DNA of 7,326 nucleotides. Origin: CAZNMF01 sp035547155 (GTDB lineage Bacteria; Acidobacteriota; Vicinamibacteria; Vicinamibacterales; SCN-69-37). The position numbers were made by a program, and so were the translations under genes. The stretch spans positions 1 through 7,326 of the forward strand of contig DASZVJ010000238.1 of assembly GCA_035547155.1 (NCBI GenBank). The letters run 5' to 3'. The notes below the pieces were generated by a model that did no database searches, was not told where the DNA came from, and saw only the letters and a list, made by a program, of their open reading frames with translations. Positions within the stretch are counted from its first letter, which is position 1. Each line of letters starts with the position of its first letter. Positions 5,166 to 7,326 of the stretch are shown one piece after another.

Positions 5166-5597
5166 ATGAAGGTTCGAGACGTCCTGCTCGCGAAGGGCCG
5201 TCACGTGTACTCGGTCTGTCCCGACGATTCGATTCAAGACGTCGTGCGCGTGCTGATGGCGCATCGCATCGGCGCGCTGCTCGTCATCGACGCCGACGGC
5301 ATCACGCGCGGCATCGTGACGGAGCGCGACGTGCTCCGCGAATGCCTCGACAGCGCGGATCGGCTCGACGAGGTCTGCGTCAAAGCCGCGATGACGACCG
5401 ATCTCGTCGTCGGCCTGCTCGATGACGATGTCGACTACGCGATGGGCATCATGACGAAGCACCGCATCCGCCATCTGCCCATCATGGACGCCGGCCGCGT
5501 CGTCGGTTTGATCTCGATCGGCGATGCCGTCAAAACGACGCTCGACGAGACGGCCTACGAGAACGGATTCTTGCGCGAGTACATCCAAGGGAGATAG
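5166..5597 (+). CDS. Two-CBS-domain protein
   Basis: Cytosolic protein of 143 aa made only of a tandem pair of CBS domains (a Bateman module). The first spans about residues 9-63, with VCPDDSIQDVVRVLMAHRIGALLV and GIVTERDVLRE. The second spans about 76-128, with MTTDLVVGLLDDDVDYAMGIM, HRIRHLPIMDAGRVVGLISIGD and AVK. Such modules bind adenine nucleotides (AMP, ATP, NAD or SAM) and usually act as energy or redox sensors for partner proteins. The ligand cannot be read from the sequence. No catalytic domain is attached, so it would act in trans or as a stand-alone sensor. It has its own promoter and strong Shine-Dalgarno. fdhD follows after 17 nt, which suggests cotranscription, though a working link to FdhD is not established. 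The last codons and TAG stop (AGGGAGATAG) match the 8-nt repeat seen at the VOC stop. Confidence 0.9.
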   Translation: MKVRDVLLAKGRHVYSVCPDDSIQDVVRVLMAHRIGALLVIDADGITRGIVTERDVLRECLDSADRLDEVCVKAAMTTDLVVGLLDDDVDYAMGIMTKHRIRHLPIMDAGRVVGLISIGDAVKTTLDETAYENGFLREYIQGR

Positions 5598-5604
5598 CGC
5601 GATA
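5588..5604. repeat. Two-unit remnant of the 8-nt GATAG repeat at the CBS-fdhD junction
   Basis: GATAG at 5593 is followed 8 nt later by GATAC at 5601. The 12-mer GATAGCGCGATA (5593-5604) is identical to 1783-1794 in the large array. The 10-mer AGGGAGATAG (5588-5597) is identical to 1561-1570, and in both places its TAG is the stop codon of a rightward gene. Confidence 0.65.
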
Positions 5605-5608
5605 CGCT
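5603..5608 (+). promoter_or_regulatory. Possible leaderless -10 box (TACGCT) for fdhD
   Basis: TACGCT fits TANNNT and ends 6 nt before ATG 5615, where no Shine-Dalgarno is present. It overlaps the second 8-nt repeat unit. The gene could equally be expressed by read-through from the CBS gene with translation by reinitiation. Weak evidence on its own. Confidence 0.25.
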
Positions 5609-5614
5609 GTTCCC

Positions 5615-6448
5615 ATGTCCGAGGCCGTTCGCGCGTGTGAGGTGCTGCGCGTCGATGCCGGCGAGGCGACGTCTGCACGCGACGCCGTTGCCGTCGAGGC
5701 GCCGCTCGAAGTCCGGCTGAACGGCGAGCCGTTCTCGGTCATCATGCGGACGCCCGGCGCGGATCGCGATCTCGCGGCCGGATTTCTCTTCAGCGAAGGC
5801 GTCATCGGCGATCGCATCGACGTCGTGTCGATCGCCGTCGACGCGGACGCCTCGTCGGTCAACGTCACGCTTGCGCCGTCTCGCGCGGCCGCGCTGCCGG
5901 AGATTCTGCGCGCGCGGCGGCAGGTGACGATGAACTCGTCGTGCGGGATGTGCGGGCGGGTGAGTGTCGACTCGCTCGAGCGCGACGTCACGGTCGCCGC
6001 GGCTGCGTGGACCGTGCCCGCGGCCATCATCTCGACGCTGCCCTCGACGCTGCGCGAGTCGCAGCGCGCGTTTGCGGAAACCGGTGGGCTGCACGCCGCA
6101 GGATTGTTCGATCGCGACGGCCATCTCGAGCGCAGCGCTGAGGACGTCGGCCGTCACAACGCCGTGGACAAATTGATCGGCCGGATGTGGCTCGACGGCC
6201 GCCTGCCGCTGAGCGACGTGCTGCTGTGCGTGAGCGGCCGCCTGTCGTTCGAGCTCGTGCAGAAGGCGCTGCTCGCCGGCGTGCCGCTGCTCGCCGCCGT
6301 CTCCGCGCCGTCGAGCATGGCCGTCGATCTCGCCACGCAGGGCGGAATGACGCTCGTCGGCTTCGTACGCGGAGAGCGGTTCAACGTCTACGCGCACGAC
6401 GCGCGAGTGGCACTCGCGTCAGCTGCTTCACTCCAGGTCGAACGCTAG
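5615..6448 (+). CDS. fdhD: Formate dehydrogenase accessory sulfurtransferase FdhD
   Basis: Cytosolic protein of 277 aa, the normal family length. FdhD passes sulfur from a cysteine desulfurase to the molybdenum (or tungsten) bis-MGD cofactor, producing the sulfido ligand needed for formate dehydrogenase activity. Diagnostic features are the persulfide-carrying CxxC loop NSSCGMCGR (Cys110 and Cys113), TGGLHAAGLF (156-165), EDVGRHNAVDKLIG (176-189), SGRLSFELVQKA (207-218), VSAPSSMAVDLA (229-240) and the C-terminal GFVRGERFNVYAH. The N-terminal region has EAPLEVRLNGEPFSVIMRTPG and DLAAGFLFSEGVI. Nothing is missing. No formate dehydrogenase or other molybdoenzyme gene is in the window, so its client is elsewhere or beyond the edges. 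ATG 5615 has no Shine-Dalgarno and lies 17 nt after the CBS stop. The last 21 nt overlap the end of the convergent VWFA-related gene. Confidence 0.96.
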   Translation: MSEAVRACEVLRVDAGEATSARDAVAVEAPLEVRLNGEPFSVIMRTPGADRDLAAGFLFSEGVIGDRIDVVSIAVDADASSVNVTLAPSRAAALPEILRARRQVTMNSSCGMCGRVSVDSLERDVTVAAAAWTVPAAIISTLPSTLRESQRAFAETGGLHAAGLFDRDGHLERSAEDVGRHNAVDKLIGRMWLDGRLPLSDVLLCVSGRLSFELVQKALLAGVPLLAAVSAPSSMAVDLATQGGMTLVGFVRGERFNVYAHDARVALASAASLQVER

Positions 6449-7326
6449 CTCGTCCTGCGGCACGGGCTTCCCGCCTTTGAGCATCAGACGCAGGACATAG
6501 CGGCCCGCCGCGAGGTCGTGCGTGGGCACGTCGAGACGCACGTCGGCGACATTACCCGCGCCGAAGCTGGCGATCGGCACGACGTGCGTCTGTTCACGGA
6601 CGCTACGCCCGTGCGCGTCGACAATCTCGAGCGTCAGCGCGGCGTCCTTGCGTAATGGCGTTCGGCCGTGCAACTCCGTCCACACCGAGAACGGCTGGCC
6701 GTTCGAGAATCGTCGTTGCAGCGTCGGCTGACCGTTCGTCGCGAGCCTTGCGCCCGACAACGCGAACGGCGCGCGCCCGGGATCCGGCACCTCGACATAG
6801 CCGTACACGCTGCCGGCCTGGTCCGAGTCCCGCACGCCGATACGAAGCTCGTAGTCGCCAGATTTCTGGGGGAAATGCGATCGCCAGATCAGCCCCGAAC
6901 CATCCGGCGCCGGCTCGGCCTGGGCGTCCGCGCGCACCGACGAGATCTGTTTGGCGAAGCGATCGAAGACGCCGAGCAGGAGCGCCACCTTTCGCGGCGT
7001 GGTCGGACCGTCGAGGCCGAGCAGCACGTTGATGCCCGTCTCGCCGCTCGCGAGGAACGTCGGCGTCGCGGCGAGCTGGAGATGGAGTGTTTGATCCGGC
7101 AGGAGCGATGCGACGGCCGCGCGCAACGGATCGCTGGGTGCGGGCGTCTTCGCCGCGTCTGCGTCCGTATCAGAAGCACCCGCGTAATACGTCGATCGCG
7201 CTCGCACGGTCAGAGCCGGACGATCGCGGATGCTGACGCGGATTTTGTGCGGATCGCGCCGGACGGTCATGTCGCCGCGAAAGCCGATCGCATAGTACGT
7301 GCTCGATTCCTGAAAGAGATCGGGGA
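6428..7326 (-). CDS. VWFA-related domain protein, C-terminal part (start lies beyond the window)
   Basis: The frame is open through the right edge, so an internal ATG at 7270 is not the start; 298 residues plus stop are visible. Residues 8-49 contain STYYAIGFRGD, then HKIRVSIRDRPALTVRARSTYYAG. This is the conserved piece that follows the von Willebrand A domain in the acidobacterial 'VWFA-related domain' proteins ('YYxLGY...RKIxVxV...VRxRxGY'). After it comes a beta-rich tail with VNVLLGLDG-like, GDYELRIGVRD, GSVYGYVEVPDPG and a final GRYVLRLMLKGGKPVPQDELAFDLE, resembling immunoglobulin-like sheets. Full-length relatives are normally exported proteins with a signal peptide and an N-terminal VWA domain for protein or ligand binding. 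Those parts are outside the window, so metal-site residues cannot be checked. It ends by overlapping fdhD for 21 nt on the opposite strand. Confidence 0.8.
   Translation of the reverse strand, partial: PDLFQESSTYYAIGFRGDMTVRRDPHKIRVSIRDRPALTVRARSTYYAGASDTDADAAKTPAPSDPLRAAVASLLPDQTLHLQLAATPTFLASGETGINVLLGLDGPTTPRKVALLLGVFDRFAKQISSVRADAQAEPAPDGSGLIWRSHFPQKSGDYELRIGVRDSDQAGSVYGYVEVPDPGRAPFALSGARLATNGQPTLQRRFSNGQPFSVWTELHGRTPLRKDAALTLEIVDAHGRSVREQTHVVPIASFGAGNVADVRLDVPTHDLAAGRYVLRLMLKGGKPVPQDELAFDLE

Noticed and set aside
4386..5678. Minus-strand open frame of about 430 codons opposite the beta-barrel and CBS genes
   Set aside because: It crosses the terminator hairpin and the promoter region and is antisense to two convincing genes; it has no ribosome site or recognisable domain.
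6889..7270. ATG at 7270 as the start of the VWFA-related gene
   Set aside because: The same frame stays open to the window edge and the residues before this ATG (STYYAIGFRGD) belong to the conserved family motif.

Overview
The window is GC-rich (roughly two-thirds G+C by eye) bacterial chromosomal DNA with tightly packed genes. The gene set (a PmoA-like/DUF6807 secreted protein, a VWFA-related protein of the kind expanded in Acidobacteriota, and the tail of an alkaline-phosphatase-superfamily phosphodiesterase or sulfatase) suggests an acidobacterium, possibly of the Vicinamibacteria type. This assignment rests on protein-family resemblance only. There are no phage, transposase, CRISPR, tRNA or rRNA genes.

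Layout. Positions 1-90 (+) hold the last 29 codons of a phosphodiesterase/sulfatase-like protein. It converges on a DUF6807 gene (94-1101, -). A 76-bp divergent gap leads to a VOC/glyoxalase-fold gene (1178-1570, +). Next comes a non-coding array of an 8-nt repeat (about 1555-1811) arranged as a large imperfect inverted repeat. It abuts a tight rightward cluster: SRPBCC-fold protein (1822-2253), YvlD/holin-IV-like membrane protein (2257-2607) and glutamine-dependent NAD+ synthase NadE (2621-4306). A small outer-membrane beta-barrel protein (4422-4946) follows and ends in a strong hairpin terminator. A separate promoter then drives a two-CBS-domain protein (5166-5597) and FdhD, the formate dehydrogenase sulfurtransferase (5615-6448). 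A leftward VWFA-related gene (6428 to beyond 7326) overlaps the end of fdhD tail to tail.

Function. Most of this is ordinary housekeeping and envelope content: NAD+ synthesis, molybdenum-enzyme maturation, secreted or membrane proteins. I see no new multi-gene system. The most unusual structure is the 8-nt GATAGNGC/CTATC repeat. It runs in strict 8-nt phase, reverses orientation inside the array, builds long inverted repeats, and recurs as a two-unit remnant between the CBS gene and fdhD. In both places its TAG is the stop codon of the upstream gene. In both places the downstream gene lacks a Shine-Dalgarno sequence and has a TANNNT box 6-7 nt before its ATG. Several other genes here instead carry a purine-rich Shine-Dalgarno sequence exactly 5 nt before the start. 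The window also appears strongly enriched in the palindrome CGATCG.
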